9,144 nt of DNA from Croceicoccus sp. GTDB taxonomy: Bacteria; Pseudomonadota; Alphaproteobacteria; Sphingomonadales; Sphingomonadaceae. The notes under the pieces are model-generated. The model ran no database searches and was not told the origin of the DNA. It was given only the letters and a program-made list of their open reading frames with translations. Shown in pieces: positions 1 to 6,749 of this stretch. The stretch lies in contig JAPYSD010000098.1 in assembly GCA_029936705.1 (NCBI GenBank), forward strand, positions 1 through 9,144, read 5' to 3'. A program made the translations under genes and the position numbers. Position 1 is the first letter of the stretch. Every line of letters begins with the position of its first letter.

Positions 1-480
1 GGCGATCACCAGACGTTCGACGCCCGCGACCCTTGCGGGGATCGCGTTCATCAGAAGCGAGGATGGATAGGCCGCGCGCCCGCCCGGCACATACAGCCCC
101 GCCGCGTCGACTGGCCGCCAGATCGCGCCCAGCCGCACGCCCTGATCGTCGCGATAGTCGCGGCGGGCGGGCAATTGCTCGCGGTGATAGGCGGCGATGC
201 GCTCCGCCGCGGTTTCGAGGGCCTGCCGCAGTTCGGGGGCCAGCGCGTGGAAGGCGGCTTCGCAGGCGTCCTTCGGGATCTGCCAGTCGTCCTCGCCAGC
301 CGGTGTCCACTTGTCGAAGCGCGTGGTGTAGTCGGCCAGCGCCGCGTCGCCATCCGCCTTCACGCGGGCAATGATATTGGCAACGTCGCGGCTGACATCG
401 TCATCCGCCTCGCGCCGGTCGGCGACGATGCGGGCGAACGCCTTGGCAAAGCCGGGATCGCTGGATTTCAGCCGCTTCAT
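1..480 (-). CDS. hisD: Histidinol dehydrogenase HisD, N-terminal part (cut by window edge)
   Basis: HisD oxidises L-histidinol to L-histidine in two NAD-dependent steps, the last reactions of histidine synthesis in the cytoplasm. The frame is open from the ATG at 480 to base 1, about 160 of the roughly 430 residues usual for the family. Visible family features are the alpha-helical N-terminal region with KADGDAALADYTTRFD (about residues 41-56) and the nucleotide-domain signature GLYVPGGRAAYPSSLLMN (about 128-145), which is very characteristic of HisD. The zinc ligands and catalytic residues lie beyond the window. The ATG directly follows the hisG stop codon with no gap, so the two are surely cotranscribed and probably translationally coupled. 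No strong ribosome binding site precedes it (GGGG lies about 8 bases upstream). Confidence 0.95.
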   Translation of the reverse strand, partial: MKRLKSSDPGFAKAFARIVADRREADDDVSRDVANIIARVKADGDAALADYTTRFDKWTPAGEDDWQIPKDACEAAFHALAPELRQALETAAERIAAYHREQLPARRDYRDDQGVRLGAIWRPVDAAGLYVPGGRAAYPSSLLMNAIPARVAGVERLVIA

Positions 481-1170
481 TCAGGCGGCCCCGACCGTTT
501 CGGGCAGCGGCTGCGCGGCCAGTGCGCGGAACTTGTCGATCAGCGGGCCAAGCCGCGCGCTGTCGGTTTTAAGCGCGGCGCGATTGACGATCAGCCGCGC
601 CGAGACGGGCAGCAGTTCGGCGGTTTCGACCAGCCCGTTTTCCTTCAGCGTCTTGCCGGTAGAGACGAGGTCCACGATCCGGTTCGCAAGGCCCAGCATC
701 GGCGCCAGCTCCATCGCGCCGTTCAGCTTGACGCACTCGGCCTGGATGCCGCGCGCCTCGAACCAGCGGCGGGTGAGGTTGGGGTACTTGGTCGCGACCC
801 GCAGATGGCTCGCGCTTCGCAATTCGGTGGGCGGCGCGTCCTTCGGCTCGGCGATGGAGAGGCGGCAATGGCCGATGCCCAGGTCCACCGGGGCGTAGAG
901 ATCGGGGTAGTCGAATTCCTCGATCACGTCGGACCCCACGATCCCCGCCTGCGCCGCGCCATGCGCGACGAAGGTCGCGACATCGAAGGCGCGCACGCGG
1001 ATCAGGCGGATCGAGGCATCCTCGCACGCGAAGGACAGCGAGCGGTTCTTCTTGTCGTGGAAACCCGGTTCGGGCACGATCCCGGCGCGCGCCATCAGGG
1101 GCAGCGCCTCTTCCAGGATGCGGCCCTTGGGTATGGCGAAGGTGAGCGGCGGGTTAAGCGGCTGGGTCAT
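481..1170 (-). CDS. hisG: ATP phosphoribosyltransferase, short form (HisG)
   Basis: HisG joins ATP and PRPP to give phosphoribosyl-ATP, the committed step of histidine synthesis. The 229-residue product matches the short form, which lacks the C-terminal histidine-binding regulatory domain. Seen motifs are the N-terminal FAIPKGRILEEALPLM (residues 11-26), GIVGSDVIEE (77-86), and the phosphate-binding signature IVDLVSTGKTLKENGL (165-180). Short-form enzymes are known to need the HisRS-like partner HisZ for activity and feedback control. No hisZ is in this window, so it should be elsewhere in the genome. The start ATG at 1170 puts FAIPKGR about ten residues in, as is usual. Its own Shine-Dalgarno is weak. 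hisD follows immediately. Upstream, the 44-base gap to the hydrolase stop holds an inverted repeat (1173-1204). Confidence 0.96.
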   Translation of the reverse strand: MTQPLNPPLTFAIPKGRILEEALPLMARAGIVPEPGFHDKKNRSLSFACEDASIRLIRVRAFDVATFVAHGAAQAGIVGSDVIEEFDYPDLYAPVDLGIGHCRLSIAEPKDAPPTELRSASHLRVATKYPNLTRRWFEARGIQAECVKLNGAMELAPMLGLANRIVDLVSTGKTLKENGLVETAELLPVSARLIVNRAALKTDSARLGPLIDKFRALAAQPLPETVGAA

Positions 1171-1172
1171 GA

Positions 1173-1204
1173 CAGCCGCGACTTAGGCGCGCGGACTGCG
1201 GCTG
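1173..1204 (-). promoter_or_regulatory. Inverted repeat in the hydrolase-hisG gap
   Basis: CAGCCGC at 1173-1179 and GCGGCTG at 1198-1204 are perfect 7-base inverted arms around an 18-base loop. They fill most of the gap between the upstream hydrolase stop (1215) and the hisG start (1170). In the minus-strand RNA this would form a GC-rich stem ending only three bases before the hisG start codon. No U-tract follows, so a classical intrinsic terminator is unlikely. It may be a partial terminator, a hairpin limiting hisG translation, or a chance repeat in GC-rich DNA. Confidence 0.35.
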
Positions 1205-1214
1205 GCAATGGGCG

Positions 1215-2129
1215 TTACCCTTGGGGGCATTCCAGAAACCGGTCCATCGCGGCATTGACCGCCTCCGCATCCTCCCAGACGACGAAATGGCCCGCATCGG
1301 CGATGCGTTCGACGGTGAGGTCGGCGACGTGATCGCCCAGCCCCGCCAGATTGCCGGGGCGCAGCGCGTGGTCTTCCATGCCCCACATGACGAGCGTGGG
1401 GATCGTGATCCTGGGCACGGCGACAGGCCTGGCGTCGGCGGGTGCCTCGTACGGCGCGTCCATCGGCGGGACGTCGATGGTCGACGCGCGGTACCAGTTG
1501 ATCATGCCAAAGGCGCGGTCCGGATCGGACCAGTCCTCAAGCAGGGCGGCCTGTTCTTCCGGCTCCGGCTTGGCCGAGGCGCCGCGGTCGGGAAACGCCT
1601 TGGCCAGCAGCGGCACCAGCCCGCCCTCGCGGATTATCGGGTCGTTTGCGGTGTCGCGGAAGGTGCGGATATATTGCGATGCCGCGCGCTGTTCGCGGTC
1701 GGTATGGAGCAGGCGCTGCATCACTGCGGGATGCGGCGCGTTGGCGATGATCGCGCGCGTTATCCGGCCCGCGTACGGCCCCCTGGCCGAGGGCTGTCCC
1801 GCCATCGCCACCGCCCAGGCGATCGCGCCGCCCCAATCGTGGCCGACGACAGTAAAGCTGGCCACGTCGAGCGCATCGGCGAGCGCGAAGACATCGCCCA
1901 CCAGCAGTTCCGCGCGGTAATGATCCGGCCCGCCGGGTTTCGAGGAATGGCGATAGCCGCGCTGGTCGGGCGCGATGCAGCGATAGCGGCCTGCGAAATG
2001 CGGGAACTGGTGACGCCAGGTGCGATGCGATTCGGGAAAGCCGTGCAGGAAGATCAGGGCGGGGGCGTCCTTCGGCCCCTCGTCCCGGACCTGCAATTCG
2101 ATATTATTGCCCAGATCTAGCGTTTTCAC
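1215..2129 (-). CDS. Alpha/beta hydrolase, epoxide hydrolase-like
   Basis: This 304-residue alpha/beta hydrolase most resembles soluble epoxide hydrolases, which open epoxides to diols through an aspartyl ester. The parts are in order: oxyanion-hole motif HGFPE (residues 29-33) followed by SHRTWRHQ; nucleophile elbow VVGHDWGGAIAW (94-105) with Asp98; cap-domain NWYRA (211-215), whose Tyr213 is in the usual place for epoxide polarisation; likely acid Asp253 in MWGMEDHALRP; and base His281 in DAGHFVVWED. An Asp rather than Ser nucleophile excludes ordinary esterases. Haloalkane or haloacetate dehalogenases share this fold and remain possible, but NWYR and GHDWGG favour an epoxide hydrolase. The start is GTG at 2129 with GGGA seven bases upstream. 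A nearby ATG upstream is out of frame. The pirin gene ends 26 bases upstream, so cotranscription is likely. The natural substrate is unknown. Confidence 0.88.
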   Translation of the reverse strand: MKTLDLGNNIELQVRDEGPKDAPALIFLHGFPESHRTWRHQFPHFAGRYRCIAPDQRGYRHSSKPGGPDHYRAELLVGDVFALADALDVASFTVVGHDWGGAIAWAVAMAGQPSARGPYAGRITRAIIANAPHPAVMQRLLHTDREQRAASQYIRTFRDTANDPIIREGGLVPLLAKAFPDRGASAKPEPEEQAALLEDWSDPDRAFGMINWYRASTIDVPPMDAPYEAPADARPVAVPRITIPTLVMWGMEDHALRPGNLAGLGDHVADLTVERIADAGHFVVWEDAEAVNAAMDRFLECPQG

Positions 2130-2155
2130 GTGTCAGTCCCATACCCGGTTTTCTT

Positions 2156-3064
2156 TCAGGGATAGCTGACAGTCTTTGGCTGGTCCGGCAAGGGGATGAA
2201 TTCCTTGTCGTCGCCGGGCACTGTCCCGAACCGGCCCGCGCGCCAGTCTTCCTTGGCCTGGTTGATCCGGTCGCGCGAGGACGAGACGAAGTTCCACCAG
2301 ACATGGCGCCGGGTCATCGCCTCGCCGCCCATCAGCACGACGCGCGCGCCCTTTTCGGACCGCAGCACCATCGCGCGGCCGGGGCGCAGCACGGCCAGCC
2401 TGAACTTGTCCAGCGCCTCGCCGTCCACCTCGGCCTCGCCCTCGACCAGCAGCAATGCGCGTTCGTCGGCCTCCGCCTCGATCGGCATGGCGCCGCCGGG
2501 GGCAAGGATGATGTCGGCATTGACCGTCGCGGCATGGCAGGTGGTCGGCGCGGTCACGCCCCACAGGCTGCCCATGATCACGCGGGCCTTGGCACACGTA
2601 TCCTCTACGATGGGCAGGTCGTCCGCCGCGACGCTTTCGAAACCGGCGTCCATTTCCTCCTTCGCCTCGGGCAGGGCCAGCCAGGTCTGCGTGCCGAAGA
2701 TCCTGCCGCCAGCCTCGCGCTCCGACTGGGGCGAGCGTTCGGAATGGACGATGCCGCTGCCCGCGGTCATCAGGTTCACCGCGCCGGGACGGATGGTGGC
2801 GAAGCTGCCCAGCGAATCGCGGTGATCGATCGCGCCCTGCATCAGATAGGTGACGGTCGACAGGCCGATATGCGGGTGCGGGCGCACGTCCATGCCGTTG
2901 CCGATTTCATATTGCGCGGGGCCGAACTGGTCGATGAAGACGAAGGGGCCGACCATGCGGCACGCGGCCTGCGGCACGGCGCGGCGCACTTCGAACGCGC
3001 CAAGGTCGTGGCTGACGGGTTCGACGGTCAGCGCGATCGCGCTGTCGGGATCATGCTCGCTCAT
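2156..3064 (-). CDS. Pirin family protein (bicupin)
   Basis: Pirins are cytoplasmic iron-binding proteins with two cupin domains. Some bacterial members oxidise quercetin-like flavonols, and others act as redox-dependent regulatory partners. The 302-residue product has the N-terminal cupin signature RPHPHIGLSTVTYL (61-74). By comparison with human pirin (His56, His58, His101, Glu103), the metal ligands should be His63, His65, His107 and Glu109, the last two within AGSGIVHSER. The C-terminal cupin ends with the family tail RHVWWNFVSSSRDRI followed by a DWRAGRFG stretch. The N-terminal ligand set is complete, so an active metal site is expected. The start ATG at 3064 overlaps the stop of the upstream GST gene as ATGA. 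GGAG lies about 11 bases upstream, rather far, which fits translational coupling. Family assignment is firm; the activity is not known. Confidence 0.93.
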   Translation of the reverse strand: MSEHDPDSAIALTVEPVSHDLGAFEVRRAVPQAACRMVGPFVFIDQFGPAQYEIGNGMDVRPHPHIGLSTVTYLMQGAIDHRDSLGSFATIRPGAVNLMTAGSGIVHSERSPQSEREAGGRIFGTQTWLALPEAKEEMDAGFESVAADDLPIVEDTCAKARVIMGSLWGVTAPTTCHAATVNADIILAPGGAMPIEAEADERALLLVEGEAEVDGEALDKFRLAVLRPGRAMVLRSEKGARVVLMGGEAMTRRHVWWNFVSSSRDRINQAKEDWRAGRFGTVPGDDKEFIPLPDQPKTVSYP

Positions 3065-3780
3065 GCTGCGTCAAGCTCCGGATAATGGCGGAAGATGCCG
3101 TCCTCGTTGAAATCCTGGCACCGGTCCGATGCGCGATAGGCCGCAATCGCGGGCAGGGAAGCAAAGGCATCGCGCGGCGCGTGCAGTTTCGGATAATCCG
3201 CCTGCAATGCCGCCATGCGCTGCGGGAACATGTAGTGCAGCCCGTCGATCAGCAGCGTCAGCGAGCTGTCGACATGGGTCCATTTCCCGCCCAGCACGAA
3301 GGGACCGTCGTTCAGCGCGGCGGCGCGTTCGAAATGGTCGAGGAACTTGGGGATGCGATCCTCGCGGAACTGCTGCGCGGCGCGCTTCGCCTCGTCCTTC
3401 TGGTCGGCGTAATAGGCACCGCTGCCGACCGGGTGATGCACGTTGTGCACTTCCGCCACGATGTCGGTGACGGTCAATTGCAACTGGATCAGGCCCAGGT
3501 CGGTGTTGAGATCGCCGCTGCCTAGGTCGTGGCGTTCCGCCAGCCAGGTCAATATGTGTGCGACCTGCGCGACCGCGAAATCGCCGTCGACCAGATAGGG
3601 CGGCGCGAAAGGCGCGAAGCCGCCTGTCTCGTTGCGCTTTTCCATGTCGGACAGCAGCGCTTCCACACCGTCGTCGCGGGCGGGTTCGCTATAGGGAATC
3701 TCCGCTGCTTCCAGTGCAAGGCGGACGAATTCGCCGCGGCCCGGCAGGCCCGGCCAGTAGAACAGGCGATAGGCCATCAT
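3061..3780 (-). CDS. Glutathione S-transferase, sigma/alpha-like
   Basis: The predicted product of 239 residues is a soluble GST that would conjugate glutathione to electrophiles or reduce peroxides. The thioredoxin-like N-terminal domain begins RLFYWPGLPGRGEFVRLALE (5-24). Tyr8 sits where alpha/mu/pi/sigma-class enzymes carry the catalytic Tyr, and the GRGEFVRL segment is typical of that branch rather than of bacterial beta-class GSTs. PFAPPYLVDGDFAVAQVAHI (57-76) contains the expected cis-Pro and the glutathione gamma-glutamyl contact region, with QV where QS or ES is usual. The helical C-terminal domain includes GGKWTHVDSSLTLLIDGLHY. The frame stays open far upstream, but homology begins here. 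ATG 3780 has GGAG five bases upstream and overlaps the bolA stop as ATGA. ATG 3777 is an alternative one residue later. The last bases overlap the pirin start. Confidence 0.88.
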   Translation of the reverse strand: MMAYRLFYWPGLPGRGEFVRLALEAAEIPYSEPARDDGVEALLSDMEKRNETGGFAPFAPPYLVDGDFAVAQVAHILTWLAERHDLGSGDLNTDLGLIQLQLTVTDIVAEVHNVHHPVGSGAYYADQKDEAKRAAQQFREDRIPKFLDHFERAAALNDGPFVLGGKWTHVDSSLTLLIDGLHYMFPQRMAALQADYPKLHAPRDAFASLPAIAAYRASDRCQDFNEDGIFRHYPELDAA

Positions 3781-4073
3781 GCGCGCTCCGGCAGCGGTTC
3801 GGCGGGTGCCAGCGCCTTGATCGCGAAGGCGTGCACACGCTGGCCCGGAATGTCGCCCAGAGCGGCCAGAACCTTGCGCTGGCGCTGCAGGCGGCTGGCG
3901 CCTTCGAACGCATCCGCGCGAATGACGACCGAGAAATGCGATTCGCCGCTGCCGTCGTCGCCTGCATGGCCCGAGTGCATCGCACTGTCGTTCGAGACGA
4001 CCAGCGTCTCGGGATGGAACGCATCGGTCAGAAGCTGGCGTATTTCGCCTTCGATCGGTCCGGATTCGGGCAT
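3777..4073 (-). CDS. bolA: BolA family protein
   Basis: BolA proteins are small class II KH-like proteins that pair with monothiol glutaredoxins, bind a shared [2Fe-2S] cluster and link iron-sulfur status or stress to regulation. The 98-residue product has the family pattern: an amphipathic N-terminal helix, then SNDSAMHSGHAGDDGSGESH (27-46), a variable loop with candidate ligands His33 and His36, then FSVVI, then SRLQRQRKVLAAL (60-72) and VHAFAIKALAP (80-90) with the conserved C-terminal His81. The length is normal for BolA. The ATG at 4073 is the first in frame with homology. The ribosome site is weak. It is the first gene of a minus-strand run (GST, pirin, hydrolase, hisG, hisD) and diverges from the J-domain gene across 65 bases. 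Whether it is BolA proper or a BolA-like paralogue cannot be decided here. Confidence 0.92.
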   Translation of the reverse strand: MPESGPIEGEIRQLLTDAFHPETLVVSNDSAMHSGHAGDDGSGESHFSVVIRADAFEGASRLQRQRKVLAALGDIPGQRVHAFAIKALAPAEPLPERA

Positions 4074-4138
4074 GGGCTGACTTTCGCAAGAACTTCGGGG
4101 GGTTCCATTTGGGGCGCGCTGCCATCATCTCAAGGGCA
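4074..4138. promoter_or_regulatory. Divergent bolA / J-domain gene intergenic region
   Basis: These 65 bases must hold the promoters for both divergent genes. On the minus strand TTGAGA (complement of 4128-4133) matches the -35 consensus at five of six positions, but nothing convincing lies at -10 distance. On the plus strand AAGGG at 4132-4136 is only two bases from the ATG at 4139, too close for a normal Shine-Dalgarno. A run of six G (4097-4102) precedes a TTG at 4109 that could start a ten-residue longer product. No long inverted repeat is visible. Confidence 0.4.
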
Positions 4139-4753
4139 ATGAAGCACGACAGGTTCCACGGACGATTCGAGAGTGAGGGGCGCCCATGCGACGCGCCGGG
4201 TTGTGAAGAGGCAGGCGAATTCCGCGCGCCGGGCCGCCGCGCGTCGGGATTCGACGGGCCGGGCGACTGGCGCTGGTTCTGCCTCGAGCATGTGCGCGCG
4301 TTCAACGCGGGCTATGATTTCTTCGAAGGAATGAGCGCGGACGAGATCCTGGACGCGCAGTCGCCCGCCTATGGCTGGGGAGCGGGAGCGACGAGGGGTC
4401 GCAACGCGTTCACGGCCACCGCGGGGATCGACGGCATGCCGCGCTGGGCCGACTTCGACGATCCGCTGGATGCGATCTCGGCCCGCGCGCAAGGTATCAA
4501 GAGCCGTGCGCGGCAAGGCTGGGAGCGTGAGGCGCGCGCCCGCGATGTCGGCCTTTCGGGCGCCGACCGCGAGGCGATGGACGTGCTGGGCCTGTCCTAT
4601 GACGCGGACCGGCCCGCGCTGCGCCGCCGCTATTCGGAACTGGTGCGGCGCTATCACCCGGACCGCAACGGCGGCGACCGCAGCCACGAACAGCGGCTGC
4701 AAAGCGTGGTCGATGCCTATCAGCACCTCAAGAAGGCGCGGCGCTTCGGCTGA
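4139..4753 (+). CDS. J-domain protein with N-terminal Cys/His motif
   Basis: The 204-residue product has a J domain at its C-terminal end rather than at the N-terminus as in DnaJ. DREAMDVLGLS (143-153) starts helix I, RRRYSELVRRYHPDRNGGD (162-180) carries the HPD loop at 173-175, and the domain ends in a helix about 184-200. It should stimulate the ATPase of DnaK-type Hsp70. It lacks the G/F region and DnaJ zinc-finger repeats. The N-terminal half has Cys17-x4-Cys22 and, after GDWRWFCLEHVRAFNAGYDY-like sequence, Cys48-x2-His51, which could bind a metal. I recall proteins of this architecture next to cobS in alphaproteobacteria; their client is not known to me. ATG 4139 is chosen because the family begins with a short basic stretch and FHGRF. 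TTG at 4109 is less likely. The gene diverges from bolA. Confidence 0.9.
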   Translation: MKHDRFHGRFESEGRPCDAPGCEEAGEFRAPGRRASGFDGPGDWRWFCLEHVRAFNAGYDFFEGMSADEILDAQSPAYGWGAGATRGRNAFTATAGIDGMPRWADFDDPLDAISARAQGIKSRARQGWEREARARDVGLSGADREAMDVLGLSYDADRPALRRRYSELVRRYHPDRNGGDRSHEQRLQSVVDAYQHLKKARRFG

Positions 4754-4801
4754 CACCGCCCTGCGAAGCTGGCAACGGGACGGCCTTGGACTTTCATCGG
4801 C
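4754..4801. terminator. Convergent gap with a weak possible stem
   Basis: The J-domain gene and the PhnB-like gene converge on these 48 bases. CCGCCC (4756-4761) can pair with GGG-A-CGG (4777-4783) with one bulged A around a 15-base loop. No T-tract follows on either strand, so this is at best a poor intrinsic terminator. Nothing else is visible here. Confidence 0.2.
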
Positions 4802-5312
4802 TCATGCGCCGCGCCGCGCGGCCTCGATCGCCATGATGTCGATCCTGCCCATCGTCATCATGGCTTCCATCACGCGCCTTGCGGCGTCGGGATCGGGATC
4901 GGCCATTCCGCGGGTCAAGGCGCGCGGCGTGATCTGCCAGCTATAGCCCCAGCGGTCATGGCACCAGCCGCACTCGCTGGCCTTGCCGCCATGGCCGACG
5001 ATCGCATCCCATAGGCGGTCGGTCTCTTCCTGCGTGTCCGTATGGATCTGCAGCGAATAGGTCAGGTTCGGCGTGAATTCCGGCCCGCCGTTCATGAGCA
5101 TGTAGGGGATGCCGCAGATCGTCATCATGACGACCAGCACATCGCCTGCCTTGCCTGCCGGATAATCCAGGCGAGCGGTGGACCTGCCGGATGGCGCTTT
5201 CCGGAAACGTTTCTGCATAGAACCGCGCGGCCTCTTCGGCGGTGCCGTCATACCACAGGCAGACGATCGCCTTGTCCGCGGCCGGGTCCTGGTCGCCACG
5301 GGCGTCAGCCAT
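4802..5312 (-). pseudogene. PhnB-like VOC protein gene, frameshifted
   Basis: The translation matches the PhnB/3-demethylubiquinone-like branch of the VOC superfamily, but in two frames. From ATG 5312 one frame gives a start of MADARG, then IVCLWYDGTAEEAARFYAET and FPESAIRQVHRSP. The sequence then fits the family only in another frame: LDYPAGKAGDVLVVMM, then MLMNGGPEFT, ECGWCHDRWGYSWQITPRAL and ADPDPDAARRVMEAMM, to the stop at 4802. The break is at about 5166-5172. The span is 511 bases, one more than a multiple of three, consistent with one extra base (a G in the CCTGG of the coding strand) or two lost bases. Both halves keep family motifs, so the damage is recent or is a sequencing error. 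The ATG overlaps the upstream GST gene by eight bases. The intact protein would be about 169-170 residues. Its substrate is unknown. Confidence 0.85.
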
Positions 5313-5934
5313 CCTGCGCTTCGGCGATTTTCGCGTTGTCGATCTCCTTCGCTGCGCGATAGGCGTCGCGGGCGCGCATCCTTTCGGCATAGGCGGAGAA
5401 GGCGGGCCGTTCGGGCATCGTGCCGAAGGCCATGCCCCAGTCGACGGCGGATCCGACATAGACATCGGCCATGGTGAAGCGGTCGCCGCAAACGTAATCG
5501 TGGTCCGACAGCCACCATTCCAGCGTGTCCATGGTCAGGTCGTAATGGCCGAACCCTGCCATCATGGCGCGCCCCTCGGGCACTTCCCAGCCCATCGATC
5601 GCGCGGTGATCGCCTGTTCCAGCGGCCCCGCGGCAAAGAACAACCAGCGGTAATAGGCACCCCGCTCGCGCGGCGTCGGCAGCAGCGTCTGGCGCGGCGC
5701 GATTTCCGCCAGATAGTGGCAGATCGCGGGCGCCTCGCTGACGGTGATGTCGCCGTCCGACGTATGGTGGATGATCGTCGGGATCTTGCCCATAGGGTTC
5801 GCATCCAGCAGCGCCTGCGGCTTGGCCTCCGAGTCCACCAGCACGGTATCAAAATCGATGCCCGCCTCGCGCAGCGCCCAGTGGGCGATCTGCCCGCGGC
5901 TCATCGGATTATGGAAGAAGGTGATATCGGCCAT
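5305..5934 (-). CDS. Glutathione S-transferase family protein
   Basis: The 209-residue product has the normal GST length. The thioredoxin-like half begins DITFFHNPMSRGQIAHWAL (3-21). Ser12 is the most likely glutathione-activating residue, because no Cys or Tyr stands at the usual position. NPMGKIPTI (46-54) has the cis-Pro, and SEAPAICHYLAE (66-77) is the glutathione gamma-glutamyl binding element. The C-terminal helical half contains GDRFTMADVYVGSAVDWG, the N-capping box and hydrophobic staple of GST folds. The protein likely conjugates or reduces small electrophiles, but the class and substrate are not clear. AAAGGA (complement of 5942-5947) lies seven bases before the ATG, a good ribosome site. 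The upstream VOC gene ends three bases before, and the PhnB-like gene starts within its last eight bases, so it is an inner operon gene. Confidence 0.9.
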   Translation of the reverse strand: MADITFFHNPMSRGQIAHWALREAGIDFDTVLVDSEAKPQALLDANPMGKIPTIIHHTSDGDITVSEAPAICHYLAEIAPRQTLLPTPRERGAYYRWLFFAAGPLEQAITARSMGWEVPEGRAMMAGFGHYDLTMDTLEWWLSDHDYVCGDRFTMADVYVGSAVDWGMAFGTMPERPAFSAYAERMRARDAYRAAKEIDNAKIAEAQDG

Positions 5935-5937
5935 GCG

Positions 5938-6729
5938 TCAGTCCTTTTTCGGGGCGAGAAGGCCGAAGATCGTGCCTTCCGGGTCCTGGGCGAGCACGAT
6001 CACCTCGTCGCCCGGCACTTCTTCGGGGCCGAACACGATGGTGCCGCCGTGCGTTTCTATCGCAGATCGCGCGGCGTGGATATCGGGCACGCGAAAGTAG
6101 AACCGCCAGCCCCGCGAACTGCCCTCCATCGCGGTCATCGCGGCGCCGATGGCCTTGGCTCCCGCCTTCAGGAACACATAGTCGCCCATGGCGCCCATGC
6201 TCATCCGCTCGTCCGTGTCATAGCCGAAGAGGCCGCGATAGAAATCGAGCGCCGCTTCCAGGTCCGGCGTGATCAGCTCGTTCCAGCCGCAGCGTCCGTA
6301 GGTTCCGCCCTCGGCGGCAAAGACGTGGCTGTCCGCATCGTGAAAGCCGCGCATCACATAGAACGGATTGCCTTGCGGGTCGGTGACAAAGGCCATGCGG
6401 CCCACGCCCTCGATATCGGAAGGGGGCATCAGGACCGTTCCGCCGGCGGTGGCGAGGCGGGCGGCGGTATCGTCGACATCCTCCACGCAGAAATAGGCTG
6501 CCCACATCGGGCGCGCGCCGCCCGCCACCATCTCTGGCGAAAGCTGCATCGCGCCGCCCGCGGCGTCATGCTCACCCTCGCCGTACTTGATGAAGCTGTA
6601 GGAGGGGGGATCGTCCATCCCCGCGTCGACGAAGCTCCAGCCGACCACAGCCGCATAGAACGGCGCGGTCACGCCGAGGTCGCGGGTCATAAGTTCGTAC
6701 CAGATCGGCTCTCCGGTAGGGTTGGCCAT
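5938..6729 (-). CDS. VOC family protein with two VOC domains
   Basis: This 263-residue protein carries two tandem glyoxalase/bleomycin-resistance/dioxygenase (VOC) modules. Domain 1 (about 7-127) starts GEPIWYELMTRDLGVTAPFY and ends with VTDPQGNPFYVM. Domain 2 (about 147-258) starts GWNELITPDLEAALDFYRGL and ends with LAQDPEGTIFGLL. Each has the paired beta-alpha-beta-beta-beta pattern and an FY element in its first helix, indicating internal duplication. Relatives are usually annotated as glyoxalase-like or hydroxylase-type VOC proteins, and few have a known substrate. The frame extends upstream to 6900, but that part overlaps the DUF1428 gene and lacks homology. ATG 6729 has a near-perfect AGGAGGA (complement of 6737-6743) seven bases before it. 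It follows the DUF1428 gene by 20 bases and precedes a GST gene by three. Confidence 0.92.
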   Translation of the reverse strand: MANPTGEPIWYELMTRDLGVTAPFYAAVVGWSFVDAGMDDPPSYSFIKYGEGEHDAAGGAMQLSPEMVAGGARPMWAAYFCVEDVDDTAARLATAGGTVLMPPSDIEGVGRMAFVTDPQGNPFYVMRGFHDADSHVFAAEGGTYGRCGWNELITPDLEAALDFYRGLFGYDTDERMSMGAMGDYVFLKAGAKAIGAAMTAMEGSSRGWRFYFRVPDIHAARSAIETHGGTIVFGPEEVPGDEVIVLAQDPEGTIFGLLAPKKD

Positions 6730-6749
6730 GCTCGTGTCCTCCTGCGTCG

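Noticed and set aside
175..1332. A 385-codon plus-strand open frame opposite hisD, hisG and the hydrolase end.
   Set aside because: It lies antisense to genes with clear family motifs, is rich in Arg/Gly/Ala as expected for a GC-rich shadow frame, and shows no motif of its own.
4109..4138. TTG start for the J-domain protein with the G-run at 4097-4102 as ribosome site.
   Set aside because: Spacing is acceptable, but the ten added residues look unlike the family start. ATG 4139 is preferred although its AAGGG is too close, so this remains slightly open.
3781..4305. An N-terminal extension of the sigma-like GST back to 4305.
   Set aside because: The extension overlaps bolA fully and reaches into the J-domain gene, has no GST homology, and the ATG at 3780 has an ATGA overlap and GGAG.
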